Origin: Labrenzia sp. R4_2
GTDB lineage: Bacteria > Pseudomonadota > Alphaproteobacteria > Rhizobiales > Stappiaceae
Direction of reading: 5' to 3'
Assembly: GCF_017743865.1 (NCBI RefSeq)
Contig: NZ_JAGHRJ010000001.1
Coordinates: forward strand, 496,001 to 560,000
DNA length: 64,000 nt
Shown here: positions 8,177 through 17,523 of the stretch, piece after piece
Numbering within the stretch: position 1 is the first letter of the stretch
Layout: the number at the start of each line of letters is the position of its first letter
The notes under the pieces: generated by a model
The model's input: the letters and a program-made list of their open reading frames with translations, nothing else
Databases searched by the model: none
Told to the model about the DNA's origin: nothing
Made by a program: the position numbers and the translations under genes

Positions 8177-9649
8177 ATGACCGTTCAAATCGACATTGGT
8201 GACATGGCTGGAGGCAAACGTGCCGGGCTCGATTTGGAAGAGCTTCTGGCGACCCGTTTGCTCGTTCAGGGCAACTCCGGGTCCGGTAAATCGCACCTTT
8301 TGCGCCGGATTCTGGAGCAGTCCGCCCAATGGGTGCAGCAGGCCATCATCGATCCGGAAGGCGACTTCGTGACCCTTGCCGACAAATACGGCCATGTGGT
8401 TGTCGATGCGGTTGGTACCGAGAAAGATCTCAAAATGATTGCCGGGCGCGTGCGTCAGCACCGCGTATCCGTTGTACTTAATCTGGAGGGGCTAGATGCG
8501 GACCGTCAAATGAAGGCGGCAGCCACCTTCCTGGATGGTCTTTTTGATGCGGACCGGGACCTTTGGTATCCAATGCTCGTGGTGGTGGACGAAGCGCAGC
8601 TCTTTGCACCGGCCGCCGCAGGGGAAGTCACCGAGGAAGCCCGCCGCAGATCGCTCGGCGCAATGACGGATCTGATGTGCCGGGGCCGCAAACGCGGGCT
8701 AGCCGGGATCATCGCCACCCAGCGTCTTGCAAAGCTTGCCAAGAACGTCGCCGCAGAAGCGTCCAACTTCCTGATGGGCCGGACATTCCTCGATATCGAT
8801 ATGGCCCGCGCGGCGGACTTGCTCGGCATGGAGCGGCGGCAGGCGGAAAGCTTCCGCAATCTGGACCGGGGCCATTTCATCGCGCTCGGCCCGGCGGTTT
8901 CCCGCCGGCCGATCCCGGTCAAGATCGGCCCGGTTGAAACGGCTGGCCGCGGCGGCGGACCGAAGCTGATGCCCTTGCCTGAGCAGCCGAAGGAAGAAGC
9001 CAAGGATCTGATTTTTACCCGCTCTCCCGACGAGATCCCGCTCCGTCCGAGGATCGCCGAGCCGGTCGCCTCGACAGATGATGTGCTGAACCAATTGACC
9101 AGTGCCGGGGATGCGGCAGAAGCCGAAATCCCGCAAGCCGACAATCTGTTTGAGCACGGCGAGCGCGAGGAGAAGATCGATCAGATCATCTCCGAAATTC
9201 TGGATGAAGATGAGGCAGCGTTTCAACCCATCGCCTCGCTCTACCAGGATTTTCAGGTCCGCTGCCGGATCGCCAAACTCACCGGCGGGACGCCCGACCT
9301 TCAGACCTTCCGGGAAAAATTGTCGGTCGCCCGGGCCGGTGTCGAAAAGGGTGAGGTGGATGACAGTGCCTGGCAGCAGGCCGAGCTGATCGCAGCCGAA
9401 CTTCCGGAAGACATGCGCGGGGTCTATCTGTTGCTGGCAAAAGCGGCCCTCGCGAAAGCGCCGTGTCCGGGCAATATCGAGATTGCAACGGCTTATGGAA
9501 CCCGGTCCCCGGGTCGGGCCCGCTGGCTTTTGTCCCATATGGAAGAGCGCGGGTTTTTGGTCTGTGCGACCGATCTGCGCGGCAACCGGATTGTGACGCT
9601 GACGGATCTTGGGTGGCGCACAGAGCCGGGCGACGAAGCCGCCGCCTGA
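8177..9649 (+). CDS. HerA-like / DUF87 ATP-binding protein
   Basis: 490-aa cytoplasmic P-loop ATPase of the HerA/FtsK type. The Walker A motif GNSGSGKS lies near residues 33-40, DPEGDF follows, and Walker B is MLVVVDEAQLF. A segment GRKRGLAGIIATQRLAKL is typical of HerA-like translocases (sensor/Arg region). The C-terminal part is acidic and ends in a winged-helix-like region (about 400-480). No NurA nuclease partner is adjacent, so the DNA-end-processing role of archaeal HerA cannot be assumed. ATG 8177 is used; GTG codons at 8147/8150 with a weak AAAGG are alternatives. Confidence 0.82.
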   Translation: MTVQIDIGDMAGGKRAGLDLEELLATRLLVQGNSGSGKSHLLRRILEQSAQWVQQAIIDPEGDFVTLADKYGHVVVDAVGTEKDLKMIAGRVRQHRVSVVLNLEGLDADRQMKAAATFLDGLFDADRDLWYPMLVVVDEAQLFAPAAAGEVTEEARRRSLGAMTDLMCRGRKRGLAGIIATQRLAKLAKNVAAEASNFLMGRTFLDIDMARAADLLGMERRQAESFRNLDRGHFIALGPAVSRRPIPVKIGPVETAGRGGGPKLMPLPEQPKEEAKDLIFTRSPDEIPLRPRIAEPVASTDDVLNQLTSAGDAAEAEIPQADNLFEHGEREEKIDQIISEILDEDEAAFQPIASLYQDFQVRCRIAKLTGGTPDLQTFREKLSVARAGVEKGEVDDSAWQQAELIAAELPEDMRGVYLLLAKAALAKAPCPGNIEIATAYGTRSPGRARWLLSHMEERGFLVCATDLRGNRIVTLTDLGWRTEPGDEAAA

Positions 9650-9747
9650 CGGGCCGGCCACAAAACTGTTAAGCGGACTTGATTGCAGGCGCACATTTGC
9701 TGCCTATCTCTTCGGAACCGGACCGAACAGCCTTTAGGAGATGCACC

Positions 9748-10218
9748 ATGATACGTTGGCTTGTGCTGCTTGTTTCCCATGGCGGAATGCTGGCCGTCGG
9801 GTTTGCGCTGGGGGTCTATTTCCTGCCCATTCTGACGGCGCCCAAGGGACCGGATGCTGCTCTGCTGGCAGAAGCCAGCCAGTCCGCAGATTACCAGACT
9901 GCGCTCAGCCGCGATCTCAAGGGAAGCGATTTCCTGCATTGGGGGGAAGGCTCGATCAGCCTGTCTCAGGACAAGATTGTGCATACCGGTGCGCTCTCAC
10001 CCGGCCCGGATTATAAGCTCTATTTGGTCAAGGAATTCGTCGAAGACGAAGCGGGGTTTGAAGCAGTTCGGGAAAGCGCTGTTCAAATCGCCGACATCAA
10101 CACTTTCGACGGTTTCATCGCCGACGTGCCGAATGGCGTAAAAATCGAGGATTACACCACCGTCCTTGTGTGGTGCGAGGCGTTCAGCGAGTTCATTACG
10201 GCCGCGAAATACCGGTGA
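9748..10218 (+). CDS. DM13 domain protein, membrane-anchored
   Basis: 156-aa protein with one N-terminal membrane segment (about residues 5-27) followed by a DM13 domain (about 50-156) facing the periplasm. Typical DM13 features are DFLHWGEGSISL, the GPDYKLYLV strand and the closing VLVWCEAFSEFI with its single conserved Cys. DM13 is a DOMON-related domain proposed to work in redox or electron transfer. ATG 9748 follows TAGGAG (9735-9740) at 7 bases; an upstream in-frame start has no ribosome site. The gene lies 98 bases after the HerA-like gene; no functional link is evident. Confidence 0.82.
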   Translation: MIRWLVLLVSHGGMLAVGFALGVYFLPILTAPKGPDAALLAEASQSADYQTALSRDLKGSDFLHWGEGSISLSQDKIVHTGALSPGPDYKLYLVKEFVEDEAGFEAVRESAVQIADINTFDGFIADVPNGVKIEDYTTVLVWCEAFSEFITAAKYR

Positions 10219-10268
10219 AAAAAACACGCATCCCAGTGTCGAGTGAACCCGACCCGGCAATTTTCTGA

Positions 10269-10463
10269 TCAATCTTTGTCTTTGCGCGCGTTTTCAAACA
10301 AGACATAGGCAAGGTTCAATACAACGATCACCAGAATGGCGCCGAACACAAACGCTCCAAATCGTTTGGGAGAGATGCCCACCGGTACGTCAAACATCAT
10401 CACGATCATGCCGAACAAGGCGGTCAGCATGATCAGGGGCATCACCGAATTCTGAAACTTCAT
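10269..10463 (-). CDS. small two-helix membrane protein, unknown
   Basis: 64-aa protein made almost entirely of two hydrophobic helices (about residues 6-22 and 33-55) and a charged C-terminus NARKDKD. I do not recognise the family. The start is supported by TTTTGGAG ending 8 bases upstream of ATG 10463; the longer upstream frame is not convincing. It is convergent with the DM13 gene. It could be an accessory subunit or stress-response membrane peptide; nothing in the context decides. Confidence 0.6.
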   Translation of the reverse strand: MKFQNSVMPLIMLTALFGMIVMMFDVPVGISPKRFGAFVFGAILVIVVLNLAYVLFENARKDKD

Positions 10464-10632
10464 GCATATGCTCCAAAATTTTGCGTGAGCGATCTTGCCC
10501 ACGTCATCAATGCCTTGAAGTGATATCAGATTTTCAAAGGTAACTCTGTGTTTGTTTGCAAGCGGCTGGCTATAAAATGGTCCGGGTACCACTTGGCACG
10601 TCACGCGCAATGGTTCGAATAGATTGCTTCTG

Positions 10633-10974
10633 TCAGATCGCCGGGCGCATACGGGTCGGCGATGACTTCGGCAGATCGCTTTTGGCGAGCAGGTATTTGA
10701 GTTGGGCCAGCTCCTGATCAATGCCTAAGATCGTCCGGTGCAGAACGCTCTCAAGATAGCTTCCAGCCGGCGCATTTTCTCGGATGACGACTGCCCGGTC
10801 GCGGGCGCGCCGCAGAAACAGCATCATGGTTTCCAGCTCGCCGGCCGTCGGTTGGGTGAGCTGTGCAGATGTTTTTTTGAGCGCTGTCTCCGCCTGATCC
10901 TGTGGCTCATACCCATCTGCTGCCAAAGGTGGCGCAGACGATTTCGGCTCAAAATACGTGTCCTGAAACGGCAT
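10633..10974 (-). CDS. hypothetical protein, 113 aa
   Basis: Soluble, probably helical protein. The first 35 residues are Pro/Ala-rich and disordered; about 45-100 contains two amphipathic helices (ETMMLFLRRARDRAV and RTILGIDQELAQLKYLLA). No known motif is seen. ATG 10974 follows GAGG at 6 bases; a TTG at 10986 is less likely. It lies 169 bases upstream of the small membrane protein gene in the same direction. Function not inferred. Confidence 0.6.
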   Translation of the reverse strand: MPFQDTYFEPKSSAPPLAADGYEPQDQAETALKKTSAQLTQPTAGELETMMLFLRRARDRAVVIRENAPAGSYLESVLHRTILGIDQELAQLKYLLAKSDLPKSSPTRMRPAI

Positions 10975-11167
10975 CAGAATCCTCAATGTTCCTATTTTGT
11001 TCTAATTTAAATCAACGCCTCTGCAGATGCAAGACATTCAAATTCGCGGTCATGGAATGCTGGGGAAGGGGGGCGGTTCAGCATGCCTAAGACTTGGCAC
11101 CACGGCCAAGTAGGCCGGCGAATTTGTCACGGCCAGTTCGGAAGTCACTTGACCGCACTTGCCTAGA

Positions 11168-11185
11168 TAGTTACAAGTGCAACTA
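11168..11185. promoter_or_regulatory. operator candidate and promoter of homogentisate operon
   Basis: TAGTTACAAGTGCAACTA is an imperfect palindrome with 7 of 9 paired positions, 34 bases before the hmgA start. A possible sigma70 promoter overlaps it: TTGACC at 11149-11154, 17-base spacer, TACAAG at 11172-11177, so a bound repressor would cover the -10. Spacing and symmetry fit a MarR-family site, a family known to control tyrosine/homogentisate genes in some proteobacteria. No regulator gene is adjacent. Confidence 0.5.
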
Positions 11186-11219
11186 ATTTGACAGGGCATG
11201 ATCCCGGGAGGATGCGATT

Positions 11220-12590
11220 ATGAACAAGGTCGATCACAAGCAAGTTTCTGGTGACGGCGGCAAGCCGTTGTCCAACGAACTGCAGTATATGCCAGGTTTC
11301 GGCAACGATTTTGAGACCGAAGTCCTGCCGGGCGCGCTGCCGCAAGGCATGAACAGCCCGCAGAAATGCGCCTATGGGCTTTATGGCGAGCAGTTGTCCG
11401 GCACCGCCTTCACTGCGCCAAGCCACCAGAACGAGCGGACCTGGTGTTACCGCATCCGTCCGTCGGTCAAGCACACCAGCCGGTTTAAGAAAATCGATCT
11501 GCCCTATTGGAAAAGCGCGCCGAACGTCTGCGAAGATGTCATTTCTCTCGGCCAATACCGCTGGGATCCGGTTCCGCACGCGGATGAGGGTCTGAATTGG
11601 CTGACCGGCATGCGCACCATGACGACGGCTGGGGATGTGAACACCCAGGTCGGCATGGCAACGCATATCTACCTAGCGACTCAGTCGATGGAAGATGAGT
11701 ACTTCTTCTCCGCCGACAGTGAACTCCTGGTCGTTCCCCAGGAAGGCATTCTCCGCTTCTACACCGAACTTGGCATTATCGAGCTGGAGCCAAAGGAAAT
11801 CGCCATTCTGCCGCGCGGTTTGGTCTATCGGGTCGAAGTGGTGGAAGGTCCGGCACGCGGGTTCGTCTGCGAGAACTATGGCCAGAAATTCGAGCTGCCG
11901 GGCCGCGGCCCGATCGGCGCGAACTGCATGGCCAACCGCCGGGACTTCAAGACACCGGTTGCCTGGTATGAAGACAAGGAAGTGCCGAGCAAGGTCACGG
12001 TGAAATGGTGCGGCCAGTTCCACGAGACCAAGATTGGTCATTCGCCGCTCGATGTGGTTGCCTGGCACGGCAATTATGCACCGGTGAAATACGACCTCAG
12101 GACCTATTGCCCGGTCGGGGCAATCCTGTTTGACCACCCGGACCCGTCGATCTTCACCGTCTTGACAGCGCCGTCTGGCGTGCCGGGAACGGCCAACATC
12201 GATTTCGTTCTGTTCCGGGAGCGCTGGATGGTGGCCGAAAACACCTTCCGCCCGCCCTGGTATCACAAGAACATCATGTCTGAGCTGATGGGCAACATCT
12301 ACGGCCAGTACGACGCAAAGCCACAGGGCTTCGTACCGGGTGGTATGAGCCTTCACAACATGATGCTGCCGCACGGACCGGACAACGATGCCTTTGAAGG
12401 GGCATCCAATGCGGACCTGAAGGCCGAAAAGCTCGACAACACGATGTCCTTCATGTTCGAGACCCGCTTCCCGCAACACCTGACCGAATATGCCGCCAAG
12501 GACGCGCCGTTGCAGGACAACTACATCGACTGCTGGGACAGCCTGGAGAAGAAATTCGACGGCACGCCGGAAGGCACCTGGGATAAATAA
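11220..12590 (+). CDS. hmgA: homogentisate 1,2-dioxygenase
   Basis: Fe(II) ring-cleaving enzyme that opens homogentisate to maleylacetoacetate. At 456 aa it has the family's length and aligns end to end by motif: [21 protein letters not shown] at the N-terminus, QMRTM-like [10 protein letters not shown], and the iron-binding region with [11 protein letters not shown] followed by [13 protein letters not shown], which supplies His/Glu/His ligands. ATG 11220 has a GGGAGGA ribosome site. It opens a plus-strand cluster with an MBL protein, a fumarylacetoacetate hydrolase, a second MBL protein and a flavin hydroxylase, so the cluster degrades aromatic acids through homogentisate. Confidence 0.97.
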   Translation: MNKVDHKQVSGDGGKPLSNELQYMPGFGNDFETEVLPGALPQGMNSPQKCAYGLYGEQLSGTAFTAPSHQNERTWCYRIRPSVKHTSRFKKIDLPYWKSAPNVCEDVISLGQYRWDPVPHADEGLNWLTGMRTMTTAGDVNTQVGMATHIYLATQSMEDEYFFSADSELLVVPQEGILRFYTELGIIELEPKEIAILPRGLVYRVEVVEGPARGFVCENYGQKFELPGRGPIGANCMANRRDFKTPVAWYEDKEVPSKVTVKWCGQFHETKIGHSPLDVVAWHGNYAPVKYDLRTYCPVGAILFDHPDPSIFTVLTAPSGVPGTANIDFVLFRERWMVAENTFRPPWYHKNIMSELMGNIYGQYDAKPQGFVPGGMSLHNMMLPHGPDNDAFEGASNADLKAEKLDNTMSFMFETRFPQHLTEYAAKDAPLQDNYIDCWDSLEKKFDGTPEGTWDK

Positions 12591-12611
12591 GACGCAACGG
12601 GTGTTTGGTGT

Positions 12612-12741
12612 CACCCCGGGCGAGCCACGCGAGACCCGGGGCCCACTCTCCTGGGTCACTTTGTTCCAGCGCTAGACAGTTCGTGTTGCCGCTCTGGCAG
12701 TGAGTAGATCCCGGATCTCCGCTCCGCTGCGTCCGGGATGA
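12612..12741. repeat. two intergenic palindromes downstream of hmgA
   Basis: CCCCGGG (12614-12620) pairs with CCCGGGG (12635-12641). ATCCCGGA (12708-12715) pairs with TCCGGGAT (12732-12739). Both belong to the dispersed GC-rich palindrome family seen at six places in this window. They probably form hairpins in the hmgA 3' transcript. The 213-base gap holds no gene. Confidence 0.75.
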
Positions 12742-12821
12742 CGATCATATAGGATTATCGACGATGACCGATCGAGACCAGTTCTATAAACCTAGGGGCC
12801 GCCTTGCGCGGTGGTCATCGA

Positions 12822-13673
12822 ATGGATGACCGTCTCGTCATTTTGGGCTCAAAGGGCGGGCCTGCAATTCGGCCGGGCGGGCCGTCGCCGACGAGTTCGT
12901 TGATCGAGATCGGCGGCCGGCGCTGTGTCATTGACTGTGGTCTCGGGGTGACCCGTGGCTTGGTCGATGCCGGGGTCTCCTTGAAAGAGCTGGATCTTAT
13001 CTTGATCACGCACATGCACTCCGATCATGTTCTGGAGCTCGGGCCCTTGTTGCATACGGCCTGGACCAGCGGCCTGGCGCATAAGGTCAAGGTGTTCGGA
13101 CCGGCCGACCTGATGGAGTATTGGGACGGTTTCCTGGCCTCCATGCGCTACGACATCGATCTGCGGATTGATGATGAAGGCCGCCCGGATCTGCGGGATC
13201 TCATCGAAATCCACCTGCTGGCCGAAGGCGATGTACCGCTTGAAGAAAACGGCTTGGCGCTAAAAGCGCTGCGGGTTGATCACCCGCCGGTGGTCGATTG
13301 TTTTGCCCTGCGGTTCGATACGGCGGATTGGTCGGTGGTCTTTTCCGCTGACACGGCTTTCTTCCCGCCGCTCGCCGTCTTTGCCAAGGACTGCGATGTT
13401 CTGGTGCATGAGGCCATGCTTCAGCGCGGGGTCGATAAAATCGTCGAGATCACGGGCAATGGCGACCGGCTGCGCGAGCATTTGTGGGCAAGCCACACGA
13501 TGGCGCCGGATGCCGCCAAGATTGCGGAAATGGCCCAGGCCAAGACCCTTCTCCTCAACCATCTGATCCCGGCGGATTTGCCCGGTTTCGAAGAGCAGGA
13601 GTGGTTGGAGGCAACAGAAACCTTTTCCGGGCAGACAATTGTCGGTCATGATGGATTGGTCATAACAAAATAG
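12822..13673 (+). CDS. MBL-fold metallohydrolase (ribonuclease Z-like)
   Basis: 283-aa metallo-beta-lactamase-fold hydrolase with a complete metal-binding motif HMHSDH (about residues 63-68), further ligands in VFSADTAF (Asp) and a late ASHTMAP (His). The layout resembles the RNase Z/arylsulfatase-like branch with no signal peptide. ATG 12822 is used; a TTG at 12804 is possible and neither has a strong ribosome site. It lies between hmgA and the fumarylacetoacetate hydrolase gene, 18 bases before the latter, so it is probably part of the aromatic operon. Its substrate is unknown, perhaps a lactone or thioester arising in the pathway. Confidence 0.85.
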   Translation: MDDRLVILGSKGGPAIRPGGPSPTSSLIEIGGRRCVIDCGLGVTRGLVDAGVSLKELDLILITHMHSDHVLELGPLLHTAWTSGLAHKVKVFGPADLMEYWDGFLASMRYDIDLRIDDEGRPDLRDLIEIHLLAEGDVPLEENGLALKALRVDHPPVVDCFALRFDTADWSVVFSADTAFFPPLAVFAKDCDVLVHEAMLQRGVDKIVEITGNGDRLREHLWASHTMAPDAAKIAEMAQAKTLLLNHLIPADLPGFEEQEWLEATETFSGQTIVGHDGLVITK

Positions 13674-13691
13674 GCTTGGGGAGACGGATCC

Positions 13692-14702
13692 ATGAAACTG
13701 GCAAGTTTAAAAGATGGTAGCCGGGACGGAAAACTGGTGGTGGTCAACGAGCGGCTGACCTATTGCACGGATGCCAGCCACATTGCCCCGACCCTGCAGG
13801 CCGCGCTGGACGATTGGGATCAGGTTGCGCCCAAGCTGCAAGTGCTTGCCGAAAGCCTCTCTCATGACGCCGTCCCGACCCTCCGCTTTCACGAGCACGA
13901 TGCCTTGTCGCCGTTGCCGCGCGCCTATCAGTGGGCCGACGGATCCGCTTATGTGAACCACGTCGAGCTGGTGCGCAAAGCCCGCGGCGCCACGATGCCG
14001 GAGAGCTTTTGGACGGATCCGCTGATGTATCAGGGCGGCTCCGACACGTTCATCGCGCCGCGCGACCCGATCAAAATGCGTGACGAAGCCTATGGCATCG
14101 ACATGGAAGGTGAGATCGCGGTTATCACCGGTGATGTGCCGATGGGCGTGAGTGCTGAAGAAGCCCTGTCCCATGTCAAGCTGGTACTGCTCGTCAACGA
14201 TGTCTCTTTGCGGGGGCTGATCCCGGGCGAACTGGGCAAAGGCTTCGGCTTCTTCCAGTCAAAACCGTCCTCAGCCTTTTCGCCTGTTGCTGTGACGCAG
14301 GATGAATTGGGCGAGGCCTGGAAAGGCGGCAAGCTGCATCTGCCGCTGCATGTCGACCTCAACGGTCAGCCCTTTGGCCGGGCGGAAGGAGGCATCGACA
14401 TGACCTTTGATTTCGGCCAGTTGATCGCCCATGCGGCCAAGACACGGGCGCTCAGCGCGGGCACGATCATCGGGTCCGGCACGGTCTCCAACAAACTGAA
14501 CGGTGGTCCGGGCAAGTCTCTTTCCGATGGCGGGGCGGGTTACTCCTGCATCGCGGAACGGCGCATGATCGAGACCATCGAAGACGGCGAGGCGAAAACA
14601 CCGTTCCTCAAGTTCGGTGACACCATCCGCATCGATATGCTGGACGGGGACGGGCACACCATTTTCGGCGCTATTGAACAGACAGTGGAACAGGCTGGCT
14701 AG
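13692..14702 (+). CDS. fumarylacetoacetate hydrolase family protein
   Basis: 336-aa FAH-family hydrolase, expected to split fumarylacetoacetate or maleylacetoacetate-like diketones into fumarate/maleate and acetoacetate. The metal site typical of the family is present as GIDMEGEIAVITGD (Glu ligands) and VNDVSLRG (Asp), followed by GFGFFQSKPSSAFSP and IGSGTVSN in the C-terminal half. Its place just after hmgA makes the homogentisate pathway the natural role. A separate glutathione-dependent maleylacetoacetate isomerase gene is not in this cluster, so the isomerase is elsewhere or bypassed. Confidence 0.92.
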   Translation: MKLASLKDGSRDGKLVVVNERLTYCTDASHIAPTLQAALDDWDQVAPKLQVLAESLSHDAVPTLRFHEHDALSPLPRAYQWADGSAYVNHVELVRKARGATMPESFWTDPLMYQGGSDTFIAPRDPIKMRDEAYGIDMEGEIAVITGDVPMGVSAEEALSHVKLVLLVNDVSLRGLIPGELGKGFGFFQSKPSSAFSPVAVTQDELGEAWKGGKLHLPLHVDLNGQPFGRAEGGIDMTFDFGQLIAHAAKTRALSAGTIIGSGTVSNKLNGGPGKSLSDGGAGYSCIAERRMIETIEDGEAKTPFLKFGDTIRIDMLDGDGHTIFGAIEQTVEQAG

Positions 14703-14771
14703 CGCGCCACCAAGCAGCCGGGACACGTCCGGCAATGACGGATAAACAAACCGCAGCGACGGGAAAACAGC

Positions 14772-15731
14772 ATGAGCAAGCAATTCGCCTCTGTCGGCGA
14801 CATGGAAGAAAAGAAGATCACGTTTGAAGAGATTGGCAAGGATCTTTGGGCGTTTACCGCCGAGGGTGACCCGAACACTGGCGTGATCATTGGCGATGAC
14901 AGCGTCATGATCATTGAGGCGCAGGCGACACCGGCGCTGGCGGGCAAGGTCATCGAAAAGGTCCGCTCCGTCACCGACAAGCCGATCAGCCATCTGGTTC
15001 TGACCCACTATCATGCTGTTCGGGTTCTGGGCGCGGAGGCCTATCAGGCGCCAAACATCATCATGAGCCAGAAGGCCCGGTCCATGGTTGTGGAGCGTGG
15101 TGCGGAAGACCGGGAATCGGAATTCATGCGCTTCCCGCGCCTGTTCATGGGCTACGAAAATGTCGCCGACATTCCGCCGCTCACCTGGCCGACGACCACC
15201 TTCAACGACCGCATGACCGTTTACTTGGGCAAACGCCGTGTGGATCTCAGCTTCCTGGGACGGGCGCATACGGCCGGCGACATCGTCATTCATGTGCCGG
15301 ACGAAAACGTCATGTTCACCGGTGATATCGTTGAATATCACTCGGCGTGCTATTGCGGCGACGGTCATTTCAACGACTGGCCGAAAACACTGGAAGCGAT
15401 CCGCGCCTATGACGTTGAAGCGATTGCACCGGGCCGCGGCGATGCATTGGTCGGCAAGGAAATGGTCGGCAAAGCGCTGACGAATACCGCTGACTTTGTA
15501 ACCTCCACCTACAAGCCGGTGGCCCGGGTTGCTCAGGGCGGCGGAACCTTGAAAGAGGCTTGGGACGCCTGCCGCGCTGAATGCGATCCGAAGTTCAAGG
15601 ACTATGCGATCTACGAACACTGCCTGCCGTTCAACGTCGCGCGGGCCTACGACGAGGCGCTGGGCATCGACACGCCGCGCATCTGGACCGCAGCACGCGA
15701 CGCACAAATGTGGGCGGACCTGCAGGGATAA
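14772..15731 (+). CDS. MBL-fold protein with altered metal motif
   Basis: 319-aa metallo-beta-lactamase-fold protein. The usual HxHxDH motif reads HYHAVR (His79, His81, then Val83 and Arg84), and the late GHG-type His is replaced in APGRGDA. GRAHTAGD and FTGDIVEYHS keep the third site-1 His and the bridging Asp. The three residues that would bind a second metal are therefore lost, which suggests a mono-metal enzyme or a non-hydrolytic role. There is no signal peptide. It lies 69 bases after the FAH-family gene and precedes the flavin hydroxylase, so it belongs to the aromatic operon; function unknown. Confidence 0.82.
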   Translation: MSKQFASVGDMEEKKITFEEIGKDLWAFTAEGDPNTGVIIGDDSVMIIEAQATPALAGKVIEKVRSVTDKPISHLVLTHYHAVRVLGAEAYQAPNIIMSQKARSMVVERGAEDRESEFMRFPRLFMGYENVADIPPLTWPTTTFNDRMTVYLGKRRVDLSFLGRAHTAGDIVIHVPDENVMFTGDIVEYHSACYCGDGHFNDWPKTLEAIRAYDVEAIAPGRGDALVGKEMVGKALTNTADFVTSTYKPVARVAQGGGTLKEAWDACRAECDPKFKDYAIYEHCLPFNVARAYDEALGIDTPRIWTAARDAQMWADLQG

Positions 15732-15755
15732 CTGACGCAGCCTGTCATTTCTGCT

Positions 15756-15809
15756 GTCCCGGCCTTGAGCCGGGACCGGACACCTCAAGACCCCGGCTCA
15801 AGGCCGGGG
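15756..15809. repeat. paired GC-rich palindromes
   Basis: GTCCCGGC-cttga-GCCGGGAC (15756-15776) is followed by CCCCGGC-tcaag-GCCGGGG (15791-15809). The loop of the second reads as the reverse complement of the first, so the two copies face opposite ways. Both belong to the dispersed intergenic palindrome family. Confidence 0.8.
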
Positions 15810-15906
15810 AGGCCTTTTCGAGAACTGAGTTTCTGTGACCATTCCTTGGCCAGACATGGCTCCAGAAGGCCACGAAAATTGGAAATCGCAGCAGGGAGGA
15901 GAACCT

Positions 15907-17523
15907 GTGACCAAATTGTTCGAAGTGCCGCTTTATCCCTACAAGTGGTCCCCCGATCAGGCAACGTCTGCGCCAGTGCGCCATCCGGTGGTGATCATTG
16001 GCGCCGGGCCGGTCGGCCTTGCGATGGCCATTGATCTGGCCCAGCAGGACATTCCGGTTGTGATCCTCGACGACAATGACAAGGTCAGCGTCGGCTCTCG
16101 CGCGATTTGTTTTTCCAAGCGCTCGCTGGAGATTCTGGACCGCTACGGTTGCGGCGATCAGATGGTCGACAAGGGTGTGGTCTGGAGCCATGGCCGGGTC
16201 TTTTTTGGTGATCGTCAGGTCTACAATTTCGACCTGTTGCCGGAGGAAGGCCACAAGCGTCCGGCCTTCATCAATCTTCAGCAATACTACTGCGAACTCT
16301 ATCTGGTGGAGCGACTGCGCGCCCTTCAGCAGGAAGGCAAGCCGGTCGACATTCGCGGCGGCAACAAGGTCGCCTCCATCGATCAGATGGACGATCACGC
16401 CTCGCTGATCGTCGACACACAGGATGGTGCCTACCGGATCGAGGCGGACTGGTTGATCGCCTGTGATGGCGCGGGTTCCCCGTCCCGCCGGATGCTGGAT
16501 CTGGACTTTGTCGGACGGGTGTTTGAGGACAACTTCCTGATTGCCGACGTGATCATGAAGGCAGACTTCCCAACGGAACGCTGGTTCTGGTTCGATCCAC
16601 CGTTCAACAAGGACCAATCCGCGCTCTTGCACAAGCAGCCGGACGGCGTCTGGCGGATCGACTTGCAGCTCGGCTGGGACATCGACAAGGAAGAAGAAAA
16701 AAGAGAAGAAAACGTCATCCCGCGTCTCAAGCAGATGCTTGGCGAGGACGTGGAGTTCGATCTGGAATGGGTCTCGATCTACACCTTCCAGTGCCGCCGC
16801 ATGGAAAAATTCCGCCATGGCCGGGTGATCTTTGCGGGAGACGCTGCGCACCAGGTGTCGCCGTTCGGTGCACGCGGCGCAAACTCGGGTTTTCAGGATA
16901 CCGACAATCTCGGCTGGAAACTGAAACTTGTTCTGGAAGGCAAGGCGCCGGAAAGCCTTTTGGACAGCTATGGGCTGGAGCGCGAATGGGCTGCGGACGA
17001 AAACATCCTGCAAAGCTCCCGTTCGACCGACTTCATCACGCCGAAATCGGAAATGAGCCGGATCTTCCGCGATGCGGTCCTGGATCTGTCCGAAAGTTAT
17101 GAATTCGCCCGCCCTCTGGTGAATTCCGGACGCCTGTCAGTGCCGTGTGTCTATGAAACGTCGCCGCTCAACAGCGCCGATGTCGACGGCTTGCCGGCCC
17201 GGACAAGGCCGGGCAGTCCGGCAGCGGACGCGCCAATTGGCGGGGAGTGGCTGTCGGACCGGCTGGGCGATGGGTTCAAGTTGCTCGCGCTGGGCCTCGA
17301 GATCCCGCAGAACTCCGACATTGCCGGGCTTTCTGTTGAGGGCATTTTTGTTCCGGACGGCAACATCGGCGCAGAGCTTCGGTCCCGGTATCTGGGCGAT
17401 GCCGGCACGGCGATTTATCTGATGCGGCCGGACCAGCATGTGGCTGCGCGCTGGACAACGCTTGACTGGGCGCAGATTGAAACGGCCTTAAACCGGGCGA
17501 TCGGAAAAGGGGAGGCGGCCTGA
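15907..17523 (+). CDS. FAD-dependent aromatic hydroxylase, MhaA-like
   Basis: 538-aa class A flavin monooxygenase. It shows the FAD-binding GxGxxG (VVIIGAGPVGLA, about 28-39), the DG-type motif LIACDGAGSPSRR and the second FAD motif AGDAAHQVSPFGARGANSG. GTG 15907 is clearly the start: GGAGGAG at 15895-15901 precedes it by 5 bases, and an upstream ATG frame has no ribosome site. The next gene overlaps by ATGA and encodes a 67-aa DUF2783 protein. A 60-kDa flavoprotein plus a 7-kDa partner beside hmgA matches the two-component 3-hydroxyphenylacetate 6-hydroxylase MhaA/MhaB that makes homogentisate. Family certain; that substrate is inference. Confidence 0.82.
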   Translation: MTKLFEVPLYPYKWSPDQATSAPVRHPVVIIGAGPVGLAMAIDLAQQDIPVVILDDNDKVSVGSRAICFSKRSLEILDRYGCGDQMVDKGVVWSHGRVFFGDRQVYNFDLLPEEGHKRPAFINLQQYYCELYLVERLRALQQEGKPVDIRGGNKVASIDQMDDHASLIVDTQDGAYRIEADWLIACDGAGSPSRRMLDLDFVGRVFEDNFLIADVIMKADFPTERWFWFDPPFNKDQSALLHKQPDGVWRIDLQLGWDIDKEEEKREENVIPRLKQMLGEDVEFDLEWVSIYTFQCRRMEKFRHGRVIFAGDAAHQVSPFGARGANSGFQDTDNLGWKLKLVLEGKAPESLLDSYGLEREWAADENILQSSRSTDFITPKSEMSRIFRDAVLDLSESYEFARPLVNSGRLSVPCVYETSPLNSADVDGLPARTRPGSPAADAPIGGEWLSDRLGDGFKLLALGLEIPQNSDIAGLSVEGIFVPDGNIGAELRSRYLGDAGTAIYLMRPDQHVAARWTTLDWAQIETALNRAIGKGEAA

